From NCBI GenBank assembly GCA_017438775.1, contig JAFRUR010000036.1, positions 21,106 through 85,105 on the forward strand: a stretch of 64,000 nucleotides of DNA, read 5' to 3'. Position numbers and translations under genes: made by a program. Every line of letters begins with the position of its first letter. Within the stretch, counting starts at the first letter, position 1. The notes under the pieces were generated by a model, which was given only the letters and a program-made list of their open reading frames with translations, was not told where the DNA came from and did no database searches. This DNA comes from Lachnospiraceae bacterium (GTDB lineage Bacteria; Bacillota; Clostridia; Lachnospirales; Lachnospiraceae). This document shows positions 33,667 through 43,056 of the stretch, piece by piece.

Positions 33667-34515
33667 TCACGTCTCCCTGTTTGCAGGCGCCTCTCCGGAC
33701 AAAGTGTCGTCCGCCGTCACATACGGTTTTCTTTTTGAGAGTTTCATGAAAAGTTTCCAAAACAGCCGGCTCGGCAGCGACTTCATCGTAAAGACACCCA
33801 GGTGCGCGGCGACGTTGCGGAATACGTACTCCAGTCTGCTGTCGACGTAGGGCTGATTCGTCTCGCCGATGTTCCCGAACATTCTGGGATAGGTACGGAA
33901 ACTGCCGACGTCCGCGTCGGAATGGATCAGGGTGAGCCAGTAGCAGATCTCCATGTCCCGGCGCCTGATGTCGTCGCAGTACTGGTACACGTCCCGCATC
34001 AGGCGCCAGTAGTCGTCCTTGTTCATCTTGAAGATCCAGGTCATGACCCAGCCGATTCCGTCGTAGGAGATGAACTCGTTCTGATGACGGCGGCAGGTGC
34101 GGTACACCTTATCGATATTCTCGATCGGAAGGCGGCCCGAGACCTTGTAGAAAAAGGTCTGGTTCTTCATCTCCTCGCTCTGCTCGAGCGCTTCCTGCAC
34201 CAGCAGGGCGTCTCCGTACCCTTTCCCGTGCTTTTTCGTCTCCTCCACGGGTCTGGACCCGGTCAGGAACTCGATCCGCTTCCCGTGCTCCGCAGCCAGC
34301 GCCCGAAACCCGTCATAGTCAAAGGGGTAGCCCGAATTCTCGATGTAGATGATCGGGTTCATCTTCGTCTCGCAGATATACCGGCGCAGGGTGCTCTCGT
34401 ACAGATGGACGCGCGCCTCCAGGTCCTTCACCGGGCCGCCCAGAGCCGTCGGGTCCAGCGTCGCGGTGATGACCGTCGGGTATTCGGTTTTTGATCGATT
34501 CCTTTTTGCCGCCAT
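33667..34515 (-). CDS. Unknown capsule-locus protein, possible glycosyltransferase (282 aa)
   Basis: The start is set at ATG 34515 because AAGGA lies about 6 nt upstream; the longer GTG frame is less supported. The product is soluble, with VITATLDPTALGGPV at the N-terminus, PIIYIENSGYPF, GKGYGDALLVQEAL, TFFYKVSGRLPIENID and a charged C-terminus. The alternating Rossmann-like segments and the location suggest a glycosyltransferase, but I cannot assign a family. It lies 12 bp before the acetyltransferase gene in the direction of transcription. Confidence 0.75.
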   Translation of the reverse strand: MAAKRNRSKTEYPTVITATLDPTALGGPVKDLEARVHLYESTLRRYICETKMNPIIYIENSGYPFDYDGFRALAAEHGKRIEFLTGSRPVEETKKHGKGYGDALLVQEALEQSEEMKNQTFFYKVSGRLPIENIDKVYRTCRRHQNEFISYDGIGWVMTWIFKMNKDDYWRLMRDVYQYCDDIRRRDMEICYWLTLIHSDADVGSFRTYPRMFGNIGETNQPYVDSRLEYVFRNVAAHLGVFTMKSLPSRLFWKLFMKLSKRKPYVTADDTLSGEAPANRET

Positions 34516-34576
34516 AAGCATCCTTTGTTTCGACATGCGGATGAAGGTCTTTCGTCCGAAAAACAGCACTCTTTTC

Positions 34577-35725
34577 TCAAAAGCCGAGTTTTCCCCGGAT
34601 CCGCTGCAGAAGCCCCCTCTTTTCCGGAGGGTCCAGACACTGCCGGATCGTCTCTGTCACCGGCGCTCCCGCCTCCAGCGAGGCGAAAAACCGCTCCCGT
34701 TCCGGATGCGCCGGCGAGCTTCGGAGCGCGCTCGGGTTTTGCGCAGCAGCCTGCTCTGCCGTCAGCGGATATGTGCGGAAACCCGGGGCGACGGCGTCCC
34801 ATGCCCGGCGTCCCGCCTCGGTGTGGATCAGGACCAGGGACGTCCCTTTATCGTCATCAAATTCCGGCGCGATGTCCCAGATCCCCCAGCCGTCTCCCAG
34901 CGTCAGGTCGCTGCAGCGCCCGATGCCCTTGAAGCCGCACTGCGCGCAGGAGGGGCGCAGATAAAGGTTCTGAACAAAGCCCCGCAGGAACGGGTCCTGT
35001 GCCTGGTGCATCCGGTACTGCGATCCGTCCTCATACCCGATCTTCACGCTGTAGGCGTAGCGGCTCCAGCCCGTCTCCTTGTTTCTCAGGTCGATGTCCC
35101 GGACGGCGGCTCCCGCCGCGTCCGTGCGCCGGCGCTCAGCGAGGTACTTCTCCCAGACCAGGGGCGAGGGGACGCCGTGGCAGATCATGTCGACCAGAAG
35201 CAGCGACTCATACTTTCTTCCCAGAAACCGGTCCAGTCCCGCCGTCTGGCAGGGGGTCCCGACAAACAGAACGCTTCGCCCCTTCTTCAGCGCATCCCTG
35301 AGTTCGGGAAAGCACGGCTCCGCGGCGCTCTGCGCGTATTTGGCGCCCCGCATCCGGCCGAGTTCCTCCGGCCGGCCGGTCACGACATGCGTGACCCGGT
35401 GCGCCTCATCGTAAACCGCGGCGCAGACCAGACCGTCTTCGGAAAGAACCTGCCGTGCGAGCGCGGTAAACACGCCCCCGGAAGAGCTCTGCCCGCGGAC
35501 CGCCTCGTCGCGATTCTGCGCGGCAAGGACCGACGTCTCCTGCGAGACGGCCGGCGCGTGATCGGCCGGACAGACCGCTTCGCACATGCCGCAGGAGATG
35601 CAGCGGTCCGCGTCGATCTGCGGATACCGAAAGCCCTCCGCGTCCGCCGTCATCGCTATGCAGTTCTGCGGACATGCCGCTGCGCAGGCACCGCAGCCGG
35701 TGCAGCGCGCCTTTTCAGGAAGCAT
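34577..35725 (-). CDS. Ferredoxin-F420 hydrogenase beta-like protein
   Basis: A 382-residue redox protein. The N-terminal 2[4Fe-4S] ferredoxin domain has CTGCGACAAACP and CISCGMCEAVCP. The F420-hydrogenase beta (FrhB) N-terminal domain follows (SSSGGVFTALARQVL, GTPCQTAGL) and then the C-terminal domain (DMICHGVPSP, RPSCAQCGFKGIGRCSDLTLGDGWG). Genes of this type are commonly adjacent to polysaccharide pyruvyl transferases, as here (next gene upstream). ATG 35725 is preferred over the longer start. The precise reaction in polymer synthesis is not known. Confidence 0.9.
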   Translation of the reverse strand: MLPEKARCTGCGACAAACPQNCIAMTADAEGFRYPQIDADRCISCGMCEAVCPADHAPAVSQETSVLAAQNRDEAVRGQSSSGGVFTALARQVLSEDGLVCAAVYDEAHRVTHVVTGRPEELGRMRGAKYAQSAAEPCFPELRDALKKGRSVLFVGTPCQTAGLDRFLGRKYESLLLVDMICHGVPSPLVWEKYLAERRRTDAAGAAVRDIDLRNKETGWSRYAYSVKIGYEDGSQYRMHQAQDPFLRGFVQNLYLRPSCAQCGFKGIGRCSDLTLGDGWGIWDIAPEFDDDKGTSLVLIHTEAGRRAWDAVAPGFRTYPLTAEQAAAQNPSALRSSPAHPERERFFASLEAGAPVTETIRQCLDPPEKRGLLQRIRGKLGF

Positions 35726-35828
35726 ATGTATCACCCGGATTGACCGGCCCCTTCTCTGCTGCAAAAATCTTCCGGCCGTCTTAAAGGATCCTGCTGCCCC
35801 GCCTTTCCGAATACGGAAGCGCGCCGCC

Positions 35829-36974
35829 TTACCGGAACAGCTCCAGATCCGCAGGGATCCTCGCCATCTCCCGGTACGCGGGCATGACCGCCTCCAGCCG
35901 GCTCCTGACCTCCTTCTCGTGATCCTTCAGCCAGTCAAACGCATCGCTCAGTTCGAACTCCGTCTTCAGACCCTGGACCGGAAGCACGTAGTGTTCCTCC
36001 GTCCCGAACAGGTCGAGCGCGATGCTCCTTGACTTCGTGGAGTACCCCACGACGACCGTCGGGACCCCCGTGGAATACGCCGCGATCGTCGCGTGCGTCC
36101 TCGCGCCGACAAAGAACCGGCACCTGGCGATATAGCCCTTAAGCTGCATCGCCGTCCCCTCCGTGATCCGGCAGGTCCGGCCGGTCTCCCGGAACTCGTC
36201 GTGCAGGAGGCGCAGCGGCGCCATGTCGTCGTTGTGGCTCCAGAATACGTGGGGGATCAAGCAGATATTCATCTCCGTTTTCCCGAGGATATTCCGGATC
36301 AGATTCCGGTAATTCTCCAGAATCACGGACCTCTCCGTCCCGTACTGCATGATCAGGGGGCTGACGTTGATTCCGACGGTGTTCCCCTCAGCAAAGCCCT
36401 CCGGGAGCGGCAGGTCCTCCCTCCCCAGCAGGAAGGCAGGGTCCGCCACGCGGATCACATGGGAGTTCACCTCTTTCAGAAGGTCATACGTCAGCGGTTC
36501 CCGCGCGGTGATCAGATCGTATCCCGCCAGGTCTTCCCGGATCTCCGGCGTCAGCGCCTCCGGGTCGACCGAGCACGCCCAGAGAACGGACGCTTTGCAG
36601 CACCTGCGGATCTCGCGGTTGAGCTGCGCATTGTACTTTGCCGACCACGGATAGCAGTAATTGTCGCCGCCGACGCTGACCGCGGCCGCGTCCCGGAACA
36701 GTTCCCGGAGAAATACCTTCAGGTTCGCGTCGCCCTGATGCAGCACGCGCCGTCCCCAGAAAGCCTTCAGATGCGCGAGCGAATACCGCGCGATCTCCTC
36801 GGAGACCACGACTCTCTCAAATCCCCGGTCGGCGCCGCACGCTTCGTCTTCCGGTTTTGCGCCGGACCACAGGATCAGATCTTTCGGGCCGCGCAGGATC
36901 TCCGACGTCGTGCGGATGATCGCCTCGCAGCCGCGGTTCCCGCTGCCGGTGTGCATGTACAGTACTTTTTTCAT
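35829..36974 (-). CDS. Polysaccharide pyruvyl transferase family protein
   Basis: A 381-residue CsaB/WcaK-type protein. The N-terminus is VLYMHTGSGNRGCEAIIRTT; later segments VGGDNYCY, SVDPEAL, TAREPLTYDLLKEV and CRFFVGARTHATIAAYSTGVPTVVVGYS are typical. It would transfer a pyruvyl group to a sugar, giving a negatively charged acetal. It follows the Wzt-like gene by 12 bp and pairs with the ferredoxin-FrhB protein downstream. Confidence 0.9.
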   Translation of the reverse strand: MKKVLYMHTGSGNRGCEAIIRTTSEILRGPKDLILWSGAKPEDEACGADRGFERVVVSEEIARYSLAHLKAFWGRRVLHQGDANLKVFLRELFRDAAAVSVGGDNYCYPWSAKYNAQLNREIRRCCKASVLWACSVDPEALTPEIREDLAGYDLITAREPLTYDLLKEVNSHVIRVADPAFLLGREDLPLPEGFAEGNTVGINVSPLIMQYGTERSVILENYRNLIRNILGKTEMNICLIPHVFWSHNDDMAPLRLLHDEFRETGRTCRITEGTAMQLKGYIARCRFFVGARTHATIAAYSTGVPTVVVGYSTKSRSIALDLFGTEEHYVLPVQGLKTEFELSDAFDWLKDHEKEVRSRLEAVMPAYREMARIPADLELFR

Positions 36975-36986
36975 GGCTATGGCGGC

Positions 36987-38285
36987 TTATTCGCCGGGAT
37001 CCTCTTCCTGATCTTTCACACGGATCATCTTCTCGAACAGAACATTGCCCCAGTACTTCTTCTGCCAGACGGTGTTGTAATAGATCACCGCGCTGCTCAC
37101 CCGAAAGCCAATGGCCTGGATGATGTGCGTGATCTTGACATAGTCCTCTTTTCTCCGGTCGTACAGGACCGGGTCGAACAGATACGAGCCCGGGGCCAGT
37201 TCTCCCGTGCGCAGGACCATGGTGATCTCCGTCACGCCCGCGCCGATGGAGAATTCCTCGGACGGCACCAGGCCGATGGCCTCGCCCGACAGGGACGTCA
37301 CGACGCAGCGAAAGCCCGCCGACGCCATCGGGATACGGCTGTTGATTCGAAACGTGATTTCCAGATCCTCCCCCTGTTCCACGTCCGACGAAGAAAGAAC
37401 GACGGACTCGATCCAGGCCGACTTTTCGCCCTCCGGCCCCTGATCCTCTTCGGTGAAGGCATAGGCGGACCGGATCAGCGCGTCTTTGGAGGCCGAGTAA
37501 AGGCTGATCGCCTTCTCGACGTCGCCGTCAAAGATCACCTTTCCCTGGTCCATCACGATGCAGCGGCTGCAGAGCTGGCGGATCGTGTTCATGTTGTGGC
37601 TGACGTAGAGGACGGTCCTTCCCTCTTTCATGGCGGCCTCGCGCATCTTGCCAAGGCACTTCTTCTGAAATGCCATATCGCCGACGGCCAGGACCTCGTC
37701 CATGATCATGATCTCGTTGTCCAGGTGCGCCGCGACCGAGAACGCCAGCTTGACGTACATGCCGCTGGAATAGCGCTTGACGGGCGTGTCGATGAAATCG
37801 CGCACCTCGGAGAACTCGACGATCTGCTCCATCTTCTTGTCGATCTCCGCCTTGGTCATGCCGAGGATGGTGCCGTTCATGTAGATGTTCTCGCGTCCGG
37901 TCATCTCGCCGTTGAAACCGGTGCCGACTTCCAGCATCGACGCCACGCGGCCGTACAGGTCGATCTCGCCCGCCGTCGGCGCGGTCACGCGGGACAGGAG
38001 CTTGAGCAGCGTGCTCTTTCCGGCGCCGTTGCTTCCGATGATGCCGACCGCCTCGCCCTGATAGATCGTCAGGTCGATCCCGTTGAGCGCCATAAACGAC
38101 TGACCGATCAGTCTCTGATCCTGGCCGATGACCGTATTCGGATCTTCTTTCCCGTGCTTTCTCGCCCACCAGCTCTGGAGGTCCGCCTGCAGCGTCCTGC
38201 CGCCGATCTGGCCCAGGACATATCGCTTTTTGACTCCGGAGATCCGGATGGCGACCTTGCGGGAATCGTTTGTCATGTCTGCCAT
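36987..38285 (-). CDS. Wzt-like polysaccharide ABC transporter ATPase with C-terminal binding domain
   Basis: A 432-residue ATPase. The NBD (~1-260) has Walker A GSNGAGKSTLL, the signature YSSGMYVKLAFS and Walker B IMIMDEVLAVGD. The C-terminal ~170 residues form a beta-rich Wzt_C-like domain that in related systems recognises the polymer end. It starts at ATG 38285 (GGGGG upstream), 11 bp after the permease gene. With the permease it would move finished or lipid-linked polysaccharide across the membrane. Confidence 0.93.
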   Translation of the reverse strand: MADMTNDSRKVAIRISGVKKRYVLGQIGGRTLQADLQSWWARKHGKEDPNTVIGQDQRLIGQSFMALNGIDLTIYQGEAVGIIGSNGAGKSTLLKLLSRVTAPTAGEIDLYGRVASMLEVGTGFNGEMTGRENIYMNGTILGMTKAEIDKKMEQIVEFSEVRDFIDTPVKRYSSGMYVKLAFSVAAHLDNEIMIMDEVLAVGDMAFQKKCLGKMREAAMKEGRTVLYVSHNMNTIRQLCSRCIVMDQGKVIFDGDVEKAISLYSASKDALIRSAYAFTEEDQGPEGEKSAWIESVVLSSSDVEQGEDLEITFRINSRIPMASAGFRCVVTSLSGEAIGLVPSEEFSIGAGVTEITMVLRTGELAPGSYLFDPVLYDRRKEDYVKITHIIQAIGFRVSSAVIYYNTVWQKKYWGNVLFEKMIRVKDQEEDPGE

Positions 38286-38296
38286 CTCGAGCCCCC

Positions 38297-39142
38297 TTAC
38301 ACCGTATCCATGAAGGTCTTTTCCACGCGGTTGAAGATCAGGATGCCAAGGATCATCACCGCGAACGTAAAGACGATCGACCAGATCAGGTACCCGGCCA
38401 CGATGGTCCCCTGCCCCAGAAACGCATAGCGGAACACCTCCACCGGCAGGGTCACCGGGTTGATCAGCATGATGTTCCGGGTGAGGCTCGGGCCCACGAT
38501 GGAGAGCGAGTACACGATGGGCGTCGCGTACATCCAAAGCTGAACGCCGAACCCGACCAGAATGGACAGGTCGCGGTATTTCGTCGTCAGGCTGGACACG
38601 ATGATGCCGACGCCCAGCCCCATCATCCCGAGCTGCAGCAGCACAAAGGGAAGCACGGGCCAATACGCCCAGTGCGGATGGACCTCGCCCCGGAGCAGGA
38701 AGAACACCAGGAAGGCACCGACCAGCAGCATCTGGATCGCAAAGCGGATGAGCGCGGAGATCATATTGGAGATCGGGATCGACAGACGGGGGAAATACAC
38801 CTTGCCGAAGACGGCGGCGTTGCTCGTAAACGTCGTGGCGTTCTGCGTGATGCAGTTCGCGTAATAGTTCCAGAGCGCCGTGCTGGTGAAGTAAAACAGG
38901 ATCTTCGGAATGCCGTCCGTCCCGAACCCGGCGATCTCGCCGAACACCAGCGTGTGGATGATGCTGGTGATCAGGGGATTCAGGAAGATCCAGGCCGGTC
39001 CCAGGACCGTCTGTTTGAACGTCAGCGCGAAGCTGCGCTTCGTAAACAACACGATCAAATCGCGGTAATCCCAGACCTCTCTGAGATTCAGCGACAATCC
39101 CTTCGGTTTTGACGTTATGTGGATGTGGTAATTCGTATCCAT
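38297..39142 (-). CDS. Wzm-like polysaccharide ABC transporter permease
   Basis: A 281-residue ABC-2 permease with six TM helices. The N-terminal cytoplasmic segment has LIVLFTKRSFALTFKQTVLGPAW, a hallmark of polysaccharide or teichoic acid exporters. It partners the downstream ATPase. Together they form an ABC-dependent export route, even though the locus also encodes an EpsG-type polymerase. Confidence 0.92.
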   Translation of the reverse strand: MDTNYHIHITSKPKGLSLNLREVWDYRDLIVLFTKRSFALTFKQTVLGPAWIFLNPLITSIIHTLVFGEIAGFGTDGIPKILFYFTSTALWNYYANCITQNATTFTSNAAVFGKVYFPRLSIPISNMISALIRFAIQMLLVGAFLVFFLLRGEVHPHWAYWPVLPFVLLQLGMMGLGVGIIVSSLTTKYRDLSILVGFGVQLWMYATPIVYSLSIVGPSLTRNIMLINPVTLPVEVFRYAFLGQGTIVAGYLIWSIVFTFAVMILGILIFNRVEKTFMDTV

Positions 39143-39203
39143 AGGTCCTAATTCCGTGACTCTCCCATCAGCGGTTTGCCGGTTTCCAAAAACAGCGCAT
39201 CCT

Positions 39204-39971
39204 TCAGCAGATCACCTGGCCGTAATCCTCGATATGGCCCCATTTGATCGGCGTCATATAGTTTTTTCCGTATACGCCCGTGAGATATGCATCGTAGTCT
39301 TTCACGCCCCAGATCGTATCCCCGGAGAATTCATACAAGGTGCGGTTTTCTAAGAACTTCCTGTCAAAGAAAACGCTGTTTTCGTTCTCGATACAGACGA
39401 TCTCCGGCGATTTTTTACTGCCCAGAACGCGTATCGCTCCGAGGATCCGTCTGTCAAGCCAAAGGCAGAACGGCACCGGCAGTCTGCAGAGCAGCGGATA
39501 CAGTTTCTTCTGAGGGTCGTTCAGAACATGGTAGTATCTGCAGCGATAGGACTGCAGGGCTTTGATCAGGAACACCTGCAGTTTTTTCGCAATTTTGCTT
39601 TTTCCCGCGTTCGTGTACAAAAAGATGTCGATCCAGACCCCTTTGTGCATGTTGAGGCCGCGCTGAAGCAGGTCCTCCATCACGGTGCCGTTTTTGCGGA
39701 TCTTCATCATGAGATACGGGGCCTCGATGTCGTTTTCGGGACACTGAAGGAAATACTCTTCCGACCGGAACACATTCCGAAGCTTCTGCCCGTCCTCCAG
39801 GGGGAGGAAAACGTCGACGTCGTCATCCCACGGAATGAACCCCTGATGACGGACCGCCCCCAGCATGGTCCCGAAAACGGCGGTGTATTTCAGACCGTTT
39901 TCTTCACAGATCTGATGGAACCATCTCAGTATGTTCTGTTCCGTCTCCTGAATCGCCTGAAGTGTTGCCAT
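39204..39971 (-). CDS. LicD-family phosphotransferase
   Basis: A 255-residue protein with the LicD/nucleotidyltransferase core: GLKYTAVFGTMLGAVRHQGFIPWDDDVDVFL. LicD enzymes transfer phosphocholine or similar nucleotide-activated groups to surface polymers. The start is 1 nt from the stop of the upstream GT2 gene and has no ribosome binding site of its own, implying translational coupling. The group transferred is unknown. Confidence 0.92.
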   Translation of the reverse strand: MATLQAIQETEQNILRWFHQICEENGLKYTAVFGTMLGAVRHQGFIPWDDDVDVFLPLEDGQKLRNVFRSEEYFLQCPENDIEAPYLMMKIRKNGTVMEDLLQRGLNMHKGVWIDIFLYTNAGKSKIAKKLQVFLIKALQSYRCRYYHVLNDPQKKLYPLLCRLPVPFCLWLDRRILGAIRVLGSKKSPEIVCIENENSVFFDRKFLENRTLYEFSGDTIWGVKDYDAYLTGVYGKNYMTPIKWGHIEDYGQVIC

Positions 39972-39972
39972 A

Positions 39973-40962
39973 TTATTTCACATCCCAGTTGGGTTTGCGG
40001 ATCCGGTCGTAAACCGAATAGCACACCCGGTATAAGGCCGGTGCCGCTTTCATCAGCCTGGCGTCGGTCCGGTTTCTGCGGGAAAGGGAGATGTCCTCGG
40101 ATTCCAGCATTTCCATGCGCTTTCGGATCTGCGCCTGCTCCGGGTCCGATGCCTTCTTCTTCCCGAAGACGCCGGCACGGAAAGAGCACACCAGATCGTA
40201 GTAGTACCGGTTTGCCGCGGCCTCCCCCGCCTCCGTGTCCCGGAACAACTGCCAGACCTTCTCCGAAACCGCGAGGGAATCTCTGCGCCGCAGCGCGTTG
40301 TTGTTCGACGACGACGCGGAATTCCTCCGGATATAGTACTGATAGAACGGCTTGTCCAGAAATACCGCCTTCCCCGCAGCGCGGAACAGCTGGAAGTTTA
40401 AGAGGAAGTCCTCGTTGTGGACCAGGGACTCGTCCATCTCCAGCCCGGAGAACAGTTCCGTTTTATAGATCTTATTGCACAGGCTCCCGATGTACTTTTC
40501 CCCTTTTAGCAGATGATCGATCGCCTGCCAGTTTGTCTCGGCCAGATACTCCCCGGTGCCGGAAATGTCCCGGAACGAACCGTCCGGCTCATACCGCCGG
40601 TATCCGCAGTGGGCGATGTCCGCGCCTTCGTTTTCCATGGCGCCGATCAGCGTTTCGTACATCTTCGGAGCGACCGCGTCGTCGCTGTCCACAAAGGTGA
40701 TATATTCTCCTCCCGCGGCCCGGATCCCCGCGTTCCTGGCGGCCGACACGCCCTTCTTTTTCTCCTCCAGAACGGTGATTCTGGGGTCTTCCTTCTCAAA
40801 CTCCCTCAGGATCTGCAGACTGTCGTCAGAAGAGCCGTTGTCGACGCAGAGAATCTCCAGGTTCCGGTAAGACTGATTCCGGATACTGGAAATACACCGC
40901 AGGAGATATGCCGCGGTGTTGTAGACCGGTATGATCACGGAGAGCAGTTTTTCTTCGGTCAT
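39973..40962 (-). CDS. Family 2 glycosyltransferase (329 aa)
   Basis: GT2 fold: LLSVIIPVYNTAAYLL, ILCVDNGSSDDSL, ITFVDSDDAVAPKM. The C-terminal ~100 residues are helical and basic, as in other capsule GT2 enzymes. It lies between LicD and another GT2 with gaps of 1 and 7 nt. Its sugar specificity cannot be read from the sequence. Confidence 0.9.
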   Translation of the reverse strand: MTEEKLLSVIIPVYNTAAYLLRCISSIRNQSYRNLEILCVDNGSSDDSLQILREFEKEDPRITVLEEKKKGVSAARNAGIRAAGGEYITFVDSDDAVAPKMYETLIGAMENEGADIAHCGYRRYEPDGSFRDISGTGEYLAETNWQAIDHLLKGEKYIGSLCNKIYKTELFSGLEMDESLVHNEDFLLNFQLFRAAGKAVFLDKPFYQYYIRRNSASSSNNNALRRRDSLAVSEKVWQLFRDTEAGEAAANRYYYDLVCSFRAGVFGKKKASDPEQAQIRKRMEMLESEDISLSRRNRTDARLMKAAPALYRVCYSVYDRIRKPNWDVK

Positions 40963-40969
40963 GTCACAC

Positions 40970-41947
40970 TTACACTTTGGGGAGCGCCGCGTACTCCGCG
41001 GATCTCACGAAGGCTTTTCCGTCCCTCAGACCCTGCCGGATCGCCTCCAGATCTTCTTTCGAATACTTCCCGCGAAGGACGGCCAGCCGGTCCAGAACGG
41101 CTCCGCAGAGCAGCCGGTAGCGATAGGCCGCCGCGCACCAGGCTTTCCCGGCCGCGGTCTTTTTCCGATCGTACAGGAACCGCTTCCAGAACACGGTCCG
41201 GTTGTACCGATGCGCGTACAGGACCGGGGCCCGGTTTCCCTGCGTCGACGTCTTCGCGTCCAGATGCTCGTAGACCGCGTCGGAAACGACGACTGCCTTT
41301 TTCCCCCTCAGCCAGGCCTTATAGAAGAGCACCTGGTCCTCCATGGACGAATACCGCTGCGCATCCACCCAGAACTCCTCCTCCAGACCCGCCTCCAGAA
41401 TGGCTTTCGTCTCGCAGAAGAAGCAGGTCCCCGGGAGGGACTGCGACATATAGTATTTCCTGATTTTTGCCAGATGCCGGTTATACGAATACCCGGAGGT
41501 GTTCAGCACGGAGACGTATCTGTTCCGATGGAACAGCGTCGGAGCGGCCGCCCCGGACAGACAGTCGATCACAGCCCGGATCCCCTTCTGCGGAAGAAAG
41601 CTGTACAGCGGGGCCGCGGAGATCTTTCCGAGCCCGTCCCGGATCGGCGTGTAAAGCTTTTTCACAAAGTCAGGGCCGAAGCAGACGTCGTCGTCACAGA
41701 CCAGCATGTACGGGCTGCGGCACATCTCGAAGCCCTTCTGGCGCTGGTGGACCATCCCCTTCGGAGAAAAATAAAACGTCTCGGTCCCAAGCTGCTCCGC
41801 CGGCGGATCATAGCCTTCCGGAAGAACGACGATGACTTCCTCCGGCTGCGGGTCCAGGGCTTTCACGGAATCCAGAAGACGCCGGTACTTTTCCCCGGCT
41901 TTTCCGATCGTTCTGATCACGACAGAGTATTCGATCTTTTCAGTCAT
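40970..41947 (-). CDS. Family 2-like glycosyltransferase (325 aa)
   Basis: GT-A type enzyme: EYSVVIRTIGKAGEKYRRLLDSV at the start, EVIVVLPEGYDPP, and LVCDDDVCFGP with the metal-binding Asp triad. The middle has SLPGTCFFCETKAILEAGLEEEFWVD and a MEDQVLFYKAWLRGKKAVV segment with the likely catalytic acidic pair. The ATG overlaps the stop of the upstream GT4 gene (ATGA, 41944-41947). The long upstream frame to 42745 is antisense-like and not included. Confidence 0.88.
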   Translation of the reverse strand: MTEKIEYSVVIRTIGKAGEKYRRLLDSVKALDPQPEEVIVVLPEGYDPPAEQLGTETFYFSPKGMVHQRQKGFEMCRSPYMLVCDDDVCFGPDFVKKLYTPIRDGLGKISAAPLYSFLPQKGIRAVIDCLSGAAAPTLFHRNRYVSVLNTSGYSYNRHLAKIRKYYMSQSLPGTCFFCETKAILEAGLEEEFWVDAQRYSSMEDQVLFYKAWLRGKKAVVVSDAVYEHLDAKTSTQGNRAPVLYAHRYNRTVFWKRFLYDRKKTAAGKAWCAAAYRYRLLCGAVLDRLAVLRGKYSKEDLEAIRQGLRDGKAFVRSAEYAALPKV

Positions 41948-43056
41948 GACACCAAACCCTTCAGGACCCGTTCCACTTCCGCGGCCGTCTCCTCCGCGCG
42001 AAACGCCTGCCCGCGCTTTGCCGCGCCGGCTCTCATGCTCTCCCGCAGGTCCGCGTCCGAGATCAGGTCCCGGAGCCCGCAAAAGAGCCCGTCTTCGCTG
42101 TTTTCCGTGATCCGGCCGCAGCTTCCGTCCTCTCCCAGCAGTTCCCGCATCCCCGAGACGTCTGTCGTGCACACTGGGATCCCGACGATCAGCGCTTCCG
42201 CAGCCGCCGTCGAAAAGCCCTCGGAAAAGCTGGGGCAGACAAAGAGGTCGCACTTCGCCAGATACTTGTAGGGGTTCGTCTGATAGCCCAGGAATGTGAC
42301 GCGGTCCGCGGCGCCTTCTTTCTCCGCGAGCGCCCCGAGTTTTTCCCGCAGAGGCCCCTTCCCGAGAATATACAGATGCACGCCTCTCTGCTCCCGCTTC
42401 AGCCGGCCTATGACCGCGATGAGCCGCTCGAAGCCCTTGCCTTCCTTCAGGCTCCCCACCGCCGCAAGTTTCACGGCGCCGTCCTCTTCGATCTCCGGCG
42501 CGGGCTCCTTCATGAGGCGCAGGATCGTTTCGGAATCGATCGTGTTGTAGAGCACGCAGCCCTTTCCGGTGATGCCGGAGACCTTCTGAAAGGCCTGCAG
42601 CACGCCCTCCGAAACGCCGACGTTCAGATCGAACTTCGAATAGCAGTCCACGGTCTCTTTCCGGCTGCGGAACGAGGCGGAAAACGCCTGTTCCGTCATT
42701 GTGCTGTGGATCCAGGATACAAGTTTTGTGTCCCTGTCCGGGCACCCGCTGATGATCCTCGCGCAGGGCCCCTCCAGATAGGAGACTTCGATGTCGTACG
42801 TCTCTTTGACGTACCGCCTGTGGATCTGCTGCGGAGTGAGCAGCTTCATCAGATGCGAGTTTCCGGGCATCGCCTTCGGATAGACGGTGCGGTACTTCAC
42901 GCTGCCGGGCAGAAACTGCTCGTTGACGCCGCCCCCGAAGAGCGACGTCACCGTGATATCGAATTGTTCGGGATCCATGCGGCCGACCAGGTTCACGAGC
43001 ACCTTTTCGGCCCCGCCCTGTCCGAGATCATGGATCAGAAACAGTACTTTCAGCAT
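41944..43056 (-). CDS. GT4-type glycosyltransferase (370 aa)
   Basis: GT-B enzyme: HDLGQGGAEKVLVNLV at the N-terminus, and in the C-terminal domain AVGSLKEGKGFERLI and VCPSFSEGFSTAAAEALIVGIPVCTTD with the E-x7-E type retaining motif. GGAG lies 5 nt before ATG 43056, which overlaps the upstream GT2 gene by 7 nt. Confidence 0.92.
   Translation of the reverse strand: MLKVLFLIHDLGQGGAEKVLVNLVGRMDPEQFDITVTSLFGGGVNEQFLPGSVKYRTVYPKAMPGNSHLMKLLTPQQIHRRYVKETYDIEVSYLEGPCARIISGCPDRDTKLVSWIHSTMTEQAFSASFRSRKETVDCYSKFDLNVGVSEGVLQAFQKVSGITGKGCVLYNTIDSETILRLMKEPAPEIEEDGAVKLAAVGSLKEGKGFERLIAVIGRLKREQRGVHLYILGKGPLREKLGALAEKEGAADRVTFLGYQTNPYKYLAKCDLFVCPSFSEGFSTAAAEALIVGIPVCTTDVSGMRELLGEDGSCGRITENSEDGLFCGLRDLISDADLRESMRAGAAKRGQAFRAEETAAEVERVLKGLVS

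Noticed and set aside
36093..38429. 778-codon open frame on the plus strand opposite the pyruvyl transferase and Wzt-like genes
   Set aside because: Antisense shadow: it spans two well-defined minus-strand genes and has no recognisable domain.
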